Assembly: GCA_028023455.1 (NCBI GenBank)
Contig: JAQFVV010006731.1
Location: forward strand, 132,001-196,000
Source of the DNA: Epiperipatus broadwayi
Taxonomy: Eukaryota > Onychophora > Udeonychophora > Euonychophora > Peripatidae
Length of the DNA stretch: 64,000 nt
Reading direction: 5' to 3'
In this document: one piece after another, positions 21,721 to 34,700 of the stretch
How the letters are laid out: every line of letters starts with the position of its first letter
Numbering within the stretch: the first letter of the stretch is position 1
The notes under the pieces: generated by a model
Database searches by the model: none
Told to the model about the DNA's origin: nothing
Seen by the model: the letters and a program-made list of their open reading frames with translations, nothing else
Made by a program: the position numbers and the translations under genes

Positions 21721-24276
21721 GTAGTTATTATACCACAACAATTAACTGGCTATGGAATATAAACATAGTATTAAATGGATGAGGTTGGTCTGTGTATATA
21801 TTTCTTACCCACATAACTCAAGAATAAAGCAATATTAGCTACAAATTGTAAATTGATGCATATGATTGCAAGATATATGCGTACAATATTTTTGTTTCAG
21901 TTTATTTATTTTGTTTCTTAATGAATGCAAATGTCCCACATTTATAATTTTATTTCATTTTTTTTATTTGTAAAAAGTTGTTTATGTGATGGAACATGTT
22001 ATATAAACATATGAAATAATTAAAAAGTAACTGTAAATGTTCCAATGCATATATATTTTATTTTTAAATTATCAGTTACTTACTATGCTAATGCATTAAA
22101 AAAAGTCAGGTGGTCATTGTTTTACGAAATATCAAAATACACTAATGCATTAATGGTCATCCTGATTTGTATTCTTATTTTTACAAACAAACAAGTTTGA
22201 AGAATTCGGACTCCAATGCTTACATAGAAAAATCTTGTTCATTTGTTATATAGATATTTTTAGTTTTAATCCATTGCAAAATAATTTTTCTTGTATTAAA
22301 ATTTTAAACTGATGTTTATCAGTATAGTGGTCAACCCAGATAAAATTAAATTAGAAAAAAAAATTTAAGATAAAATTCTTTAAAAACAAGTTATGTGCAA
22401 TGTTTAAATCAATAAGCCACCAAGATAAAAACTTGAGGCAATTATTCAAAGAGGGGTACCCCAAATTCATTATGTAAGGGAGATGCTATATATACTATTC
22501 ACCAGGTGCTGGACATATATTTCTGAGGCACAGATAGATAATTCACTATCCATAGAGTCATGGTCAAAAACATCTAAGCTTATTAGATTATATTATTATT
22601 GGGTGATCATTGCAGAATGACTAGTCTTATATTTTGGTCATCACAATTATTCATCACCCCAAATTTAATGCAAAGGTTGCTTACAAAGACTACCATTGCT
22701 ATGAAGTACTAGACATAGTAATTTGATGATTATTGCTGCAGTCATTGTAAAAGAGATTGAGGTTGCGGAAATCTTGCGGTGCTAATGAGCTCCTGTTCTT
22801 TGCCTAAGTATTTCCAGTTATATGCTGTGCACACCTCATATTCAGTTCACAATTCAGAAGAAGACATGAACTGTTAATATTATATTAAAGAAAGAAGAAA
22901 GGTCACAGAGATGAGTCTCTACAGAAAATCCCTTTTAGTAAAGCTAAAATAGCAGTTTTTGTGTGATTACCACAGCAGTAAACATAAAAATCAAGATAAA
23001 ATCACTTTCTACATCATCCAGTGAGATAATTGTGGGATAGAAGCCCACTTCAGTGCACTTGTCCAGCTCCATTCATACCATTGAAATGTAAACACCCAGG
23101 TCCAGCCAATGATGGTGATGAAGATTGACAGACCAGTGTAGTGTTAAGAAGGAAATCCTTACCACCTTGTTGGACAGATGTATAGTGCATTCAGAGACTC
23201 CAATCTGGATGAAGTCTCAAGACACTGGAGGGTAAAATTTATCTTAATCATTTAATATTGGTTTTCTTAAATATTATTTATATGTTTATGTTATACATCT
23301 ATAACTTGTTTAAAATATTATTACACTAGGGAATTTATTTGTCAATCTAGAACATGTATGTCAAATCATTTATCTGCCAAGTGCAGGATTCTTTTAAATT
23401 AATCATCCTTCCACATTTAGCTTAAAATGTATGTAAACTATAAGATGAGTATGTGCATCTTAAATCATATTTTGTTAATGTTTAAATCATTCAAATGTGT
23501 ATAAATTAAGTAAAGATAAAAGACATAAAATTATGGTTTTACTTTGTTTCTTCATGTGCTTGAGGTGTATATCAACACACGATTCTAAAATATTATTAAA
23601 TAGTAGAACAGATGTAGGAATGAGCATATATGAGTGATTGAATATTTAATGATAAAATATGACTTCCTATAATGCCTAATATATACATGTTGGTATAGAA
23701 CTCAGACCACTTTATCCAAACATATTTTAATAAATTAGGGCAGAGGATTCTCAAAATTAAACAACTCTAGTTATATTATGATGTGAGAAAAACAGATTAA
23801 ATACTGCATTATTTTTCTTTTATTTGTGCAATCGGGGGTGAGTTAATGGGGTTTAAGAAATATTGATTTATGTGTGTTAATAAATATTTATCTATTTATT
23901 TTACAACTTATTTCATTGCATGAGTATATCATTTATTTATTTATATTTTTCTAATAACATAACAAAGGGTATATTTCTGAGAGTGACTTTAATTTTTTAT
24001 AACCTGAGATAAAAGAGGACTGAGCATTGCTTAATGGGATACTACTTTATTGAGCATTATGTATTTAATATCATATTAATATTATAATATAATTGATATG
24101 TGTTGTAAGATGGGTTGGTGGTTGCATATCCTTGCAGCCAGGGATTTTCTCTTTCTGGGAATGGTATGTAAAGACATGAATTAATCATGGTCTTTCAAAG
24201 ACATGCATCAGTTAATCTCTTGACATCTGCCAGCATGGCAATGAAATTCCAACAAGGTTGGGATCATAATAACCAA
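21721..24276. other. Non-coding DNA with a C+G-richer decayed block
   Basis: Mostly AT-rich. The block 22640-23235 is richer in C and G and looks like an eroded repeat or pseudogene, but no frame or family was recognised on either strand. Confidence 0.4.
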
Positions 24277-24674
24277 CAGTGTTCAATATCTCACTCAATT
24301 ATTAATTTAATCATTTAATTAAATTATGGAATCATATTTCATTGTAATTGTTATCGTTACCTTACCCCGAGGTATTACAATAATTTCATGCATGATATGT
24401 GTGCTTAAAACTTAGAACAGGATAGAGGTTTGCCCAGTACAGAAGAAATTGCTGATCAATGCAGGGCACAAAATTCTTCTGTACCAGGCAAATCACATAT
24501 CAAGCGTGAAATGATTATAACACTACAGTGTTCAATATCTCACAGTTATCAATTTAATCATTTAATTAAATTATGGAATCTGTATTTCATTGTAATTGTT
24601 ATTGTTATCTTACTCTGAGGTGTTACAATCATTTCATGCTTGATATGTATGCTTAAAAGTTAGAACAGGTGGAG
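24277..24674. repeat. Local 249-bp-period duplication with inverted arms
   Basis: Two diverged copies start CAGTGTTCAATATCTCAC at 24277 and 24526 and both contain TTTAATCATTTAATTAAATT. In between, GCCCAGTACAGAAGAAATT (from 24432) and AAATTCTTCTGTACCAGGC (from 24471) form an inverted repeat whose arms extend, with gaps, to about 24380 and 24520. This suggests a fold-back element whose insertion or excision duplicated one side. Confidence 0.65.
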
Positions 24675-24675
24675 G

Positions 24676-24702
24676 TATATATATATATATTGTAACGTTT
24701 TC

Positions 24703-24738
<36 letters not shown>
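24676..24738. repeat. (TA)n tract split by TGTAACGTTTTCG
   Basis: TA repeats on both sides of a 13-base island beginning TGTAACG. TGTAACG also begins elements at 59624, 61797 and 62903. Confidence 0.8.
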
Positions 24739-24740
<2 letters not shown>

Positions 24741-25627
24741 ATGAAACATTTTCTTATTTATTATAGATTAAGAAGTTTGTACACATTTATATGTATATTT
24801 TGTAGTTTAAGTCACTTGATAAATAAGTATAGCTAATGGAATTGCCTCCCATAGTATTTAAAGATAATATCCATAGAGGTTTAGTTAGAATTAATAATAC
24901 TTAGAAGACTTAAGTTTTAATTAGATGACTCACCAACCTGAGTAAACATATTTATGATTTATAAAATTTTTATTTAATACTAAGCAATTTTAGGCTCAAT
25001 AAATTATAAGCATTGTTATTATTTATGTAGGCATCATACTTCTAAATTCTGCCTATACATATGAAATTATTTAACTTATAAAAAACTGAAGATATTAAAA
25101 TATAACCTGTCATATTCTAAATTAATGTTATTATAATTTTTATTAATGTAAATAAAAATTGAATTTATTTATTAATTAAATTTGGCCTTTGTATTAATTA
25201 TTAATATTTTTTAAAATAAGATGGTATCACCTTATTTCATTATTATGTCATTTATTAATTGTAACTTCAATAACACATATACTTAGTTTACATTTACCTG
25301 AGATATTAAAGTAAACAGTTAGTATTTTAGAAGAACTATTAGAGTACCTATTCAACCATAACATCTTTGGAGAAATTAGCATTACACATTATATACACTC
25401 ACATTTGGAAATATTTATTAAGAATATCTAAGAAATATAAACATAAATTTATTTCAATTTATTATAGTTGAGTTTAAAGTTAGATTATCACTTTTATTTA
25501 TTGAATGTGGTTTGTATTTAATAAAATACATGATTCTGAATTACATTAATAGTTATTGTGCTGCAACTTCTTATGGAAGTAATATAATTTTCTACTTCTT
25601 CCTTTTCCTATGTATTGATTTCTACTT

Positions 25628-25849
25628 TAACATATCATACCATTTACACTTTTCTTAAACACTTTATCAATACTTTTGTTTATATCAAACTAACAGTTTT
25701 GACTGTCCTGCAGTCATAATCAGAGCTCTTGTTGGAATAGGATTGTCAAGAGCTCTGATGATGACTGCAGGACAATGAAACTGATAGTTTGATATAAATA
25801 AAAGTATTGATAAAGTGTTTAAGAGAGGTGTAAATGGTATGATATGTTA
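25628..25849. mobile_element. Fold-back element, about 103-bp arms
   Basis: The left arm (25628-25730) and the reverse complement of the right arm (25748-25849) match almost base for base, including AACATATCATACCATTTACA, CACTTTATCAATACTTTT and CAGAGCTCTT. The loop is 17 nt. No open frame. It fits a MITE or snap-back element, or a precursor-RNA hairpin if transcribed. No clear target duplication was found. It lies within 100 bp of the candidate receptor exon, probably in its upstream intron. Confidence 0.85.
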
Positions 25850-25938
25850 TTCTGTTGCAAATATTTAGTAGATGTTTCTGTATTTATTATGTAGTTATTT
25901 ACATTAAGGATTAATTTATCTATATATGTATATTTCAG

Positions 25939-26049
25939 ATTGTTGGATTATTTGTATCTTACTTCATTTTGTTACTTCAAATAAGTTCTCCAGAAGATAA
26001 CAGTCATAACCACAAAAGAATATCTAACTATAGTGTTGCTAATATTTAA
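25939..26049 (+). CDS. Candidate terminal exon of a gustatory-receptor-like gene
   Basis: After TATATTTCAG the sequence is open in phase 0 for 36 codons to a stop. It reads IVGLFVSYFILLLQ, a membrane segment, then a polar tail SSPEDNSHNHKRISNYS. Insect-type gustatory receptors end with a short phase-0 exon carrying a last membrane helix with the motif T/S-Y-x5-Q, which this fits (SYFILLLQ). The usual F after Q is I here, and the tail is longer than usual. No upstream exons were recognised, so this could be a gene relic or chance in AT-rich DNA. Confidence 0.3.
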   Translation: MVGLFVSYFILLLQISSPEDNSHNHKRISNYSVANI

Positions 26050-28140
26050 AACAAAGAAAGACATCTTTTATAAATCAAAACATTTTGCTGATAGCATTAT
26101 ATTATTTACAGCTCTTCACAATAAGAATTTTTTTTCCACTGAAAATAACATTGGTCTGTGTTTTTTAATTTAATCAAATGATAAATTATTGTTCATGTTG
26201 TTCTTTATTAAGTTTTTAAAGAAAGAAATCCGTCCATTTTTAATATTTTTACTAATAAAAGCTGACAATATAAAATTTATTATTATTACGTAAACCTAGT
26301 ATTAATTAAATGTTTTTTACAGATGTATTTTTTTAAAAACTAGTCATTATTTACATACAGATTTAACTACTATATCATCTCTCTGGCTATAGATGAATTG
26401 GTATGATAAAAATGTAAGACTAGTAAAATTTTTCATACACTGAATTTTATATTTTGTCTACCTTTTTTTATAGTTGCACTTCAGCTAGACAGTTAAAACT
26501 TTTGTGTTTTTACAAATTTATCTGAGAGTGAACTAAAACAAACATGTAGAATGTCACTGATAATTTATTTAGCTATGATATTAAAATGTTAATGAACTTG
26601 TAAAATAACAGAAGCCTATTATTGAATTAATAATACAAAGCATGAATTCCAGACCAAGAGAACTATGATTGTAATAAGAGGATTATCTGACAGCATCAAT
26701 TAAGAATAACACTTTAATAACAGTTTATAATTATTTGTTATTACAAGATATGTTTAGATTAGTGTTGATTTCTATTATTTTTTTGGAAAATCCTAAAAGA
26801 CATTTCATTTATATTTTTAGAATTTTTATTTCAACAAATAAATTATCTTTTATTATATTTTCTCAATTTTTAAAATTATTTTTTTAGAAATATGTTTAAA
26901 AACCATTTTTATAAATAAAATTTCAATTTTGAAAAAAAAAAAAAGTTAAACAAAATATATAATCACAATAATAACTTTCTTTATTTCACTAATGATCATA
27001 ACAATGTATTTGGAATAAAATAAATTTTGTTTGAACTAAATTTTTAAAATAAAAATCAAATTTTGTAATGAAGACATAAAGCAACAAAAGTATACTTTAA
27101 AAATTCAAATTGCACATGCCATTATTAAAATATAATAGTTATTATAGTTACAAAAAACTTTTATTTTTCCACCAATCACAGCTTTCTACTTTCCATTATT
27201 ATATTTTTTCCTGACTTGTGTTGATAAAAAGCAAATACTTTTGAATAAAATCCGAATATAAATATTGTATATTCTCAAAAATAAATATTCCACAAATATT
27301 TTGCATAAATAGTCATAAATATATAAACAAATTATGAATAGTATAATATTTTTATTTTCAAAAATTGAATAAATGATGAACTCACATGAATACAGTAATT
27401 ACTTTGAGAACAAACAATCTTTTATATTTTTCAGTATGACAATGATATTTGATGTTTTTTTTAAAAAAAAATTAATAAAGCATTATGTTTTAGTTCCAGT
27501 TGTTACAAAAAAATTTAACACAAAAATAACAAACATATAGCTCACAAGAGAGTGACTTAATGTTGAATAACTGAAACATCACTACCTACTTCACAATGTA
27601 ACTTATATCAAAGACACAGAGTTAATTATACTTAGGATAATGTTTCAAAATATTCTGTTATTTGTATGTTTTTTAAATAACTCATTTAATTTATCTCAGT
27701 CATAGAGTAATAGATTAAACAGTTACTTTTAAGGGTTTTTGTAACAAATTTTCACTTATCACTTTTGAACCAGTAGCACCATTTGATTTAATTATTTTAG
27801 TAATACAGGATAGTTGACTTCAAATTATTTATTGTGATAATGTAGTCCATATATGTTATTGATGTAACATTTTTTTTGTAACTAAAAATTTTAATCTTTA
27901 TGCATATTTTTAAAGAATAAAAATATTTTATAATATGATTAGCAGAAGAATATTTTAATCTGATCAAATTTGTTTTAAATAAAAAATCAGGTCTAATCTG
28001 TTTTTTGTAATAATCACACATTTTTCAAAAGTACATTAGTTAAAAAGCATAATTATTAATTATTATATCATATCTTTTTTTAAAATTTTTTTTTCACAAA
28101 TACAAAATCTTGAATAATACTGATATACACAAGTAGATAT
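26050..28140. other. AT-rich non-coding DNA
   Basis: No gene, RNA or mobile element recognised. Confidence 0.55.
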
Positions 28141-28231
28141 TTATTAAAAGTCAGTCAACACTTAGACAATCTCAATATCATTAACAATCAACAATTTCAA
28201 ACTGTTGTCAAGGCAATTTTTTTTAAACAAT
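28141..28231 (+). repeat. Dispersed repeat family B, copy 1
   Basis: Shares CAACACTTAGACAAT and an ATCAACAATyTCAA-like block with 39111-39208, in the same orientation. No coding capacity. Confidence 0.55.
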
Positions 28232-29778
28232 AAAGGTTAATAGGAGAAATTGATGATTGTTAATTGAAGGCCTTTTAATAATTACTTACAAACTCATTTA
28301 GCTTTGAGCATTATTACTCTTATTATATATATGAATAACCAATATTATAAAGATAATCATATATTTTATAAACTAGCTGAAAAATATTTTTTTTAAGATT
28401 GATTCATTTTTGAATAATTAATTTTTGTTGAATTCAATAAATTATTACTAATAGTCAGATAATAAAAACTATGCATTCACAAAGCTAAGTGATATTTTTT
28501 ATATTCTCATAGAGATTTCATGGTAAACAGAGTATAAACATTGTATATTTAAATCATATTCAAGTTATTCTTAATGTAAATTTTATAATCAAAATGTGTG
28601 AATGAAATAGGGTTTGCAGTTATACATGATAAATATATATCAGAGGAAAATGTAAGCTACAAACGATCCCTTTTATAAGATTATATTTTAAATATATTTT
28701 AGCCAATTTTACATCATATTGAAGCACAAACTGTTCATCATATTTTTGGGATGGTTTTAAAATTCTTTACAGACATTTGAACATCAGTCTTTCTGATATC
28801 TAAATTGTAATTTTGAACAGTTCCAATATAATGGTAATCAATGTATTTAGTTTTAATTTTTGTTAGATGTCAGTAACTTTAAACAAATAAAAACTCTACA
28901 GAGCAAAAATCAACCAGCAGAAGTCATGTTTCATAAAATGATACCTCTTGTTCACATAATCTTCTTAAGGCAGAAACAATTCTAAAAGTATTTTTAGTTT
29001 TAAAGATTATTTTCATTAATTTTAAAAATAGTATTTTAATAAAAAATATAGAATGCACTTTATTTTATTTTTAGAGGGTTTATATTTATTTAATGGGAAT
29101 AAATTAATAACTTTTAATATTTTTATTATTATTTTAGATATGTCTAAAATTAATTTTAAAATAACTATGTTAAAAATAGTATTTTTTTGTTACAAACTTT
29201 ATTCAAACAAAAACTATGTATATAAAAGATTAACTTTTGCAAAGTTATCATAAATCTGATTAGGTTACATGGCTATAAAAACAGTTGCATTAAAAGAATG
29301 CAAAATTTATTAATATTATTAGTAAATACCAATACAAGAAATACATTCTGTTCCGCACATATAAGAAACCTTTATATAAAAATTCACTGTAATGATAATC
29401 ATCGATTTATATCTCATATTTTAATCATCTAGATAGCAAAATTTAAGAATTTAAAACATTTTCCCCCATCACTTTGTAGATAATGTATTTTAAAAATGTA
29501 TTACAACCATAGAACATCAGAATCATAAAAGCAATATCTTCTTGTAAAGTAAATGTTTATTTATTCCAAGAAATGGTTATTTATTCAAAGAAATATAAGG
29601 ATTGCACAATATTTATTCATTGCACAATTGAAAAATTTAGATGACATATAGTAGTAAAATGCAATTATTATAAACAAAAGAATATAATTTGCGTATCTTA
29701 TTCACTATAATTATTCTGTGGTCTTTAAAAAGTTACTGAAACAAAGAAAGGTTTTAGTATAAACAGTAATGACTATCA
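28232..29778. other. AT-rich non-coding DNA
   Basis: No feature recognised. Confidence 0.55.
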
Positions 29779-29860
29779 AGCATTGATGGTCAAGAGGTCA
29801 GTGACAACAGCTTTACAAGCAGTTATCCCGGATTAGTGGGTTTGCTTCCCGGCTGATGCT
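29779..29860 (+). pseudogene. tRNA-Val(TAC)-like sequence
   Basis: Ends pair as an acceptor stem (AGCATTG with TGATGCT, two G-T pairs). A D-arm-like GGTCAAGAGGTCAGTGACA, an anticodon stem-loop CAGCTTTACAAGCAG with anticodon TAC, and a B-box-like GGGTTTGCTTCCC follow in order. The variable region is several bases too long and the T stem has a mismatch. It is best called a tRNA-Val pseudogene or the head of a tRNA-derived SINE. No SINE body or tail was identified downstream. Confidence 0.5.
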
Positions 29861-30424
29861 ATGGCACATGAGGAAAAAAACAATAATGACTAAAAGATTA
29901 CAAATTTTATTTAGCACTTTATAAAACATAAACATTAACTATATTCAAAAGTAAAGTGCAACAAATAAAAGACATTAGTACATTAACTATAATAAAGTTT
30001 TATTTGAATAAATTGGTAATTAATATTCTCATACTAATAGAAATTTAAAATAAAAATTCATATAATATTACAATTCTATACAAAACAACAACATTTTATT
30101 AAAGATTTTTCCACAACCATAGTTTAATCTATTAATAAATAGAACTTTTTAAGTTAAATTCAACCAAACTTACAACATATTATATACAAAATAAAATAGT
30201 ATTCCTATCATTCATTTCAATGGTCTCAGATTCAAAAAATTTTATGATCAAAGTTTTTTTATTATTTTTCCCAAGAAAAAACTGCCTATCATCATAAATA
30301 TAAATAATATTGTTAAAAAATAAAACTGGATAACTTATGTTATTAAAATTACAATAATTAACTAAACTTTTTTTTTATTTACTTAAACTAAATTTAATAC
30401 ATTGTACAGGCTTAAACCTGCATT
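29861..30424. other. AT-rich non-coding DNA
   Basis: No feature recognised. Confidence 0.55.
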
Positions 30425-30703
30425 TATATATGTAATATATGAGGGGTTCGAATTCAGACTTTTACACGATCCACCATTCTCATGCCATCTCATATTGCTG
30501 ACCCACCTGATCACACACATATTGAAAAGATAAATAATCACCAATATCCGTATTTCTTGCTAAACCAGCAATCATCAGTTGGTCTAGATTACTATCCTCA
30601 CACATATATAATCAGTACTCAGCTTTATATTAAGATAGCCAATGTTTATACTTTAATGGACAAGCTTCAAACTAAATTTGTAAATAAATAAATAAATAAA
30701 TAA
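30425..30703 (+). repeat. Dispersed repeat family A, copy 2, with (AAAT)n tail
   Basis: Contains CATCTCATATTGCTGACCCA, GAAAAGATAAATAATCACCA, and ATTAAGATAGCCAATGTTT followed by a short (AAAT)n tail at about 30682-30703. It has a short TATATA at the site where the 34.6-kb copy has a long TA array. Confidence 0.75.
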
Positions 30704-32048
30704 TTGACGATTAATTTTTGAAATAATTCTTAAATAGTGTTGCAAAAAATATGAAGTTTTATTTGTGAAGTTATTTTTAATATAACGAGCATCAAAAATA
30801 ATTTAAATAAAAATCTTATGATTAATTTATTTTTTTGAATGTAATTTAAACAATTGTGATTGAAATAAATACTTCGCTTATTTAACACAATAAATTTAAA
30901 ATGGTGATTATCATTTTCTTAACAAAATTATATCAATAGAAATGTACTCATTTTATATCTGCATATAAGTTAATGCTTTATTATTAACAATATGCTTAAT
31001 ATGCTTAGAAAAATGATTATTCTTTTATTATACTCATTTTTAATTTTTAACCTTTTTTATTTTATTGAATGAGAGGATTTAATGTTATTTATATATTTTA
31101 AGTATGTGATAAAAAACTACTTAATTTTATGATAGAAAACTATTACAATTTCTTTTTATGTAAGGTTTTCGACTTTTGACGAGAGCCACTTGACATTAAT
31201 ATCCAGAGCAAAGCAGTTTATAAGTACAAAAGTAATCCTAATTATGACAAAAATAATAATATATGGTTTTATGCCTTTATTTTTATAACTAATATAACAT
31301 TAAGTTTATTAACCTGTAAACACCAACACTAATAGTTTTTATCTAATTCAAAATTATATCTTTGAGAAAACATATAGTTTCTTCCTCCACGAAAATTATT
31401 CGTACTCTGCAGTAACGTTTAAATACATAATATACATCAAATCATAACTTAAAAGGAAAAAAATCTAAAGAAGTGTTGTAATGTCTTCAAGAATCTAAAG
31501 ATTAATATTAAAAAAAATAATTTTAGGTTATATTTATTTTAAAAGTATACTGATTTGGTGTGAATTTTTATATGCTATTAACATTTTAATAAAAATACTA
31601 TATAAAAAAATTAATTATCTGAAAAATCTAGAACACTGAATATGTTAATTAAATCTCTGCCTCTGCTAATACTTTTATAAATGACCAAACGTTTACTATA
31701 TCCTTCAGTTTTACAAAATTCTTTAAATTTATGGTTGTAATTAATAAAAAATATTCAGACACATTTTGTTTTTATATACGTTTAACATTAATACAATTAA
31801 TTTAAGCAAATATAGAGTTAATTGTCAATTAGTGTATAATTCTATTGGGAATGGGTTACATTATAACTTTTATTTCCAATAAAGCAATCTGTTATGCTTT
31901 TTTTTAAAATATAATATTGGGTTTTTTTTTTTTATAATACTGAATCCATACACTCCTCGATTTATATGACGATTTACAAGAGCAAATTTGTTCCTTCTAC
32001 TCCTGTAAAGTATTACACTTATAGTATCTAATGTAATTTCTTTGCATA
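30704..32048. other. AT-rich non-coding DNA
   Basis: No feature recognised. Confidence 0.55.
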
Positions 32049-32100
32049 GGCTTAGTGCAGTGGTAGAGTGGTGATTCTGTCACTTTCAGTGCCTAAACCC
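32049..32100 (+). pseudogene. tRNA 5'-half-like sequence
   Basis: GCTTAGTGCAGTGGTAGAG resembles the D arm and A box of Ala/Gly-type tRNAs, followed by a TTCTGTCAC block. No B box is seen, so at most a truncated tRNA or SINE relic. Confidence 0.25.
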
Positions 32101-32279
32101 TTTTATAAATTCCTGAGCAATAAAGCCATTGATTATTTTTTTATTTTGCATAATTTTCCATATTTTAAAAATTAATTCAAGATTTATCAAAAGTTGCCAA
32201 TATGTTTAAAGGAATCAAAAGATTCTGGATGAATGATTTAAAATATTTATCTACAAGATGCATAATTTTTTTTTATTTT

Positions 32280-32600
32280 AGACAAATATATAAGGGATTC
32301 AGACTTTCACATGACTCTCAACTCTCCATGCCATCTCATATTGCTGACCCACCTGATCACACACATGTTGAAAAGATAAATAATCACCAATATACATATT
32401 TCATGCTAAATCAGCACTCATCAGTTGGTCCAGATTGCCATTTCAATGTATATATACAATCAGTGCTCAGCTTTATATTAAGATAGCCAATCTTCATACT
32501 TTAATGGACAAGCTTCAAACTACTCCAACCCACAACTCTTCAGTCGTCCATTTCATTGAAAATCTGATGATGTAATGTTCAAAGCCCTGTAAGTGCCAAA
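32280..32600 (+). repeat. Dispersed repeat family A, copy 3
   Basis: The most complete plus-strand copy. It includes GGATTCAGACTTTCACATGA, CATCTCATATTGCTGACCCA, a TATATATA at 32449-32456, TTTATATTAAGATAGCCAAT and CTTCAGTCGTCCATTTCATT. The last part aligns with the minus-strand copy at 34.4-34.6 kb. Confidence 0.75.
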
Positions 32601-32769
32601 GTTGTCATCATTTATTGTTAGATAAGTATTGAAGGTTAATGATTACTAATATAAATACATAAAGAAATTAAATATGCCAATAATGGCATAGCAACTTCAT
32701 ATTCTTTTAGTATGTTTAAGGTAATGTATTTATTTATTTAATCAATGGAAATGTTTTATAGTTTAATAG

Positions 32770-32875
<106 letters not shown>

Positions 32876-32937
32876 TTTATATTTTCCATCTACAGAAGGC
32901 CACAAACTTAATAACATCCACAGTCAAACACTTTCCA

Positions 32938-33636
32938 ATGCTTGAATGCCTACTTCAAATAACACCAACAGATAGACCACCCCCTGCTTATGACCAACTA
33001 GCATCAATGATCAATCATATAAAAACCACAGCTCCACAGATATCTCTTCAGACAATATACAAGCATTCATACTGGCAAATTTATTCATTAATCCATCCAA
33101 ATCCAACCCATGACACCAATCTGACAATGCTGAAAATTAATAATCTACAATTACTCCGTAAGTTTAAAAAATGGTCACTGGAGCCAAAGTATTTTGATTT
33201 TTTGCTGAGACTAAACCTACAAGCACTGCCCACAACATATTTTCTGAGATATCGGAGACTATACACTAACATTGATCCTTTTTGTCCCCTGTGTCACAGG
33301 GCTGAAGAAACACAGGAACATCTATTCTATCTTTGTCCGGCACTAGACAGAATTCGAGTTATAATGATAGGAGCATATAGACAATCTAACACAACCCTTC
33401 AAACAATCATTAATTCATATTGCAAAGGCTCTATTCCATCAGTCCGTGCAGCCACTTTTATGCTTTATGCATTCTGGTGCACTAGATGCACATTCACTCT
33501 AGGTAACAACACAAGGCGACATCCATCAACTTTCAATATCAAACTGGCAAAACTACGAGCCAGAGACAATAAAATTGCACATCCAGACATCTATGCAGCA
33601 ACCTGGTCACTGATAACACAACAATCAAACCTCTAA
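32938..33636 (+). pseudogene. LINE ORF2 C-terminal fragment with intact zinc motif
   Basis: 232 codons open. A conserved block TIYKHSYWQIYSLIHPNP and KYFDFLLRLNLQALPT precedes CPLCHRAEETQEHLFYLC, a C-x2-C-x8-H-x4-C motif of the type found after reverse transcriptase in many non-LTR elements (zf-RVT). Then come the MLYAFWCTRC and KLARLRARD-like blocks. The same order of blocks is found at 46082-47167 and in the minus-strand copy. Reverse transcriptase and endonuclease are absent, so it cannot act alone. Confidence 0.8.
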
Positions 33637-34100
33637 GATGGCTCCCAATAACCAAAATCTATGCCCTCAACCAATATATATATATATAAAAATGTGGCAA
33701 TTATCTACAAATAAAAAAACAGAATGTTGTCTTTGATTGCATAATATTAATATAAAGGACAGTAACAACAAAATCAGACCTCAAATACTGGAAAGCAAAC
33801 TAAACCCAGCATGGCAATATACATCAAAGTTGAAGTTTTGCAAATTGAACAATGATAACCCAAGACTTTGGAGAACTATGATTACAGCAAGCAGTACTCA
33901 TAAATGTAACGTATACATATGTATTTTCACCCCCCTAACAATGTTTAAATATCTTTCCCTCCTAAGTTAAGTTCCTTTTTGTACATCACAGATACCAACT
34001 TAAACTTGGTTTACTCACTAGCAATGTAAATATATGTATACAAAGTGTCTTATAGCAAATGTAACTCTATGGTTATCAATAAAGTTCTTTTCTTTGAAAC
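33637..34100 (+). other. LINE 3' UTR
   Basis: Non-coding, ends AATCAATAAAGTTC and then the AAT tail. Internal short TA run at 33676-33689. Confidence 0.55.
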
Positions 34101-34307
<207 letters not shown>

Positions 34308-34349
34308 TTTAAATACAAGTATAGCATATATACTTTAAGTTAAATGTAA

Positions 34350-34601
34350 TTAGAAGAGGATTTGAAACCAGAGTTTCAAGGTGTCTTTAGTCATTCCCTC
34401 TATCTTACACAACTAATACATACTACCACATACATGCAAAAAAGATAAATGATCTTCAATATATAAGTATTAGAAAACAAAGACTTTGACTGTGCCATCT
34501 CAGATTTTCAATGATATGGATGACTGAAGAATTGGAATGTTGAAAAGATTAAAATCTGTCCATTAAAGTTTGAAGATTTGCTATCTTAATATAAACCAAG
34601 C

Positions 34602-34700
<99 letters not shown>

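Larger units (their letters stand above)
32876..34100 (+). mobile_element. 5'-truncated LINE with (AAT)n tail
   Basis: Holds only the C-terminal coding part and 3' UTR of a LINE related to those at 40.4-47.4 kb and 51.7-53.15 kb. An AATAAA lies at 34078-34083, 17 bases before a 207-bp (AAT)n array that looks like the element's own tail. It is bounded on both sides by AAT arrays. Confidence 0.75.

Noticed and set aside
22640-23235. C+G-richer block, possible pseudogene
   Set aside because: Neither strand gives a frame or motif I can name; too decayed to call.
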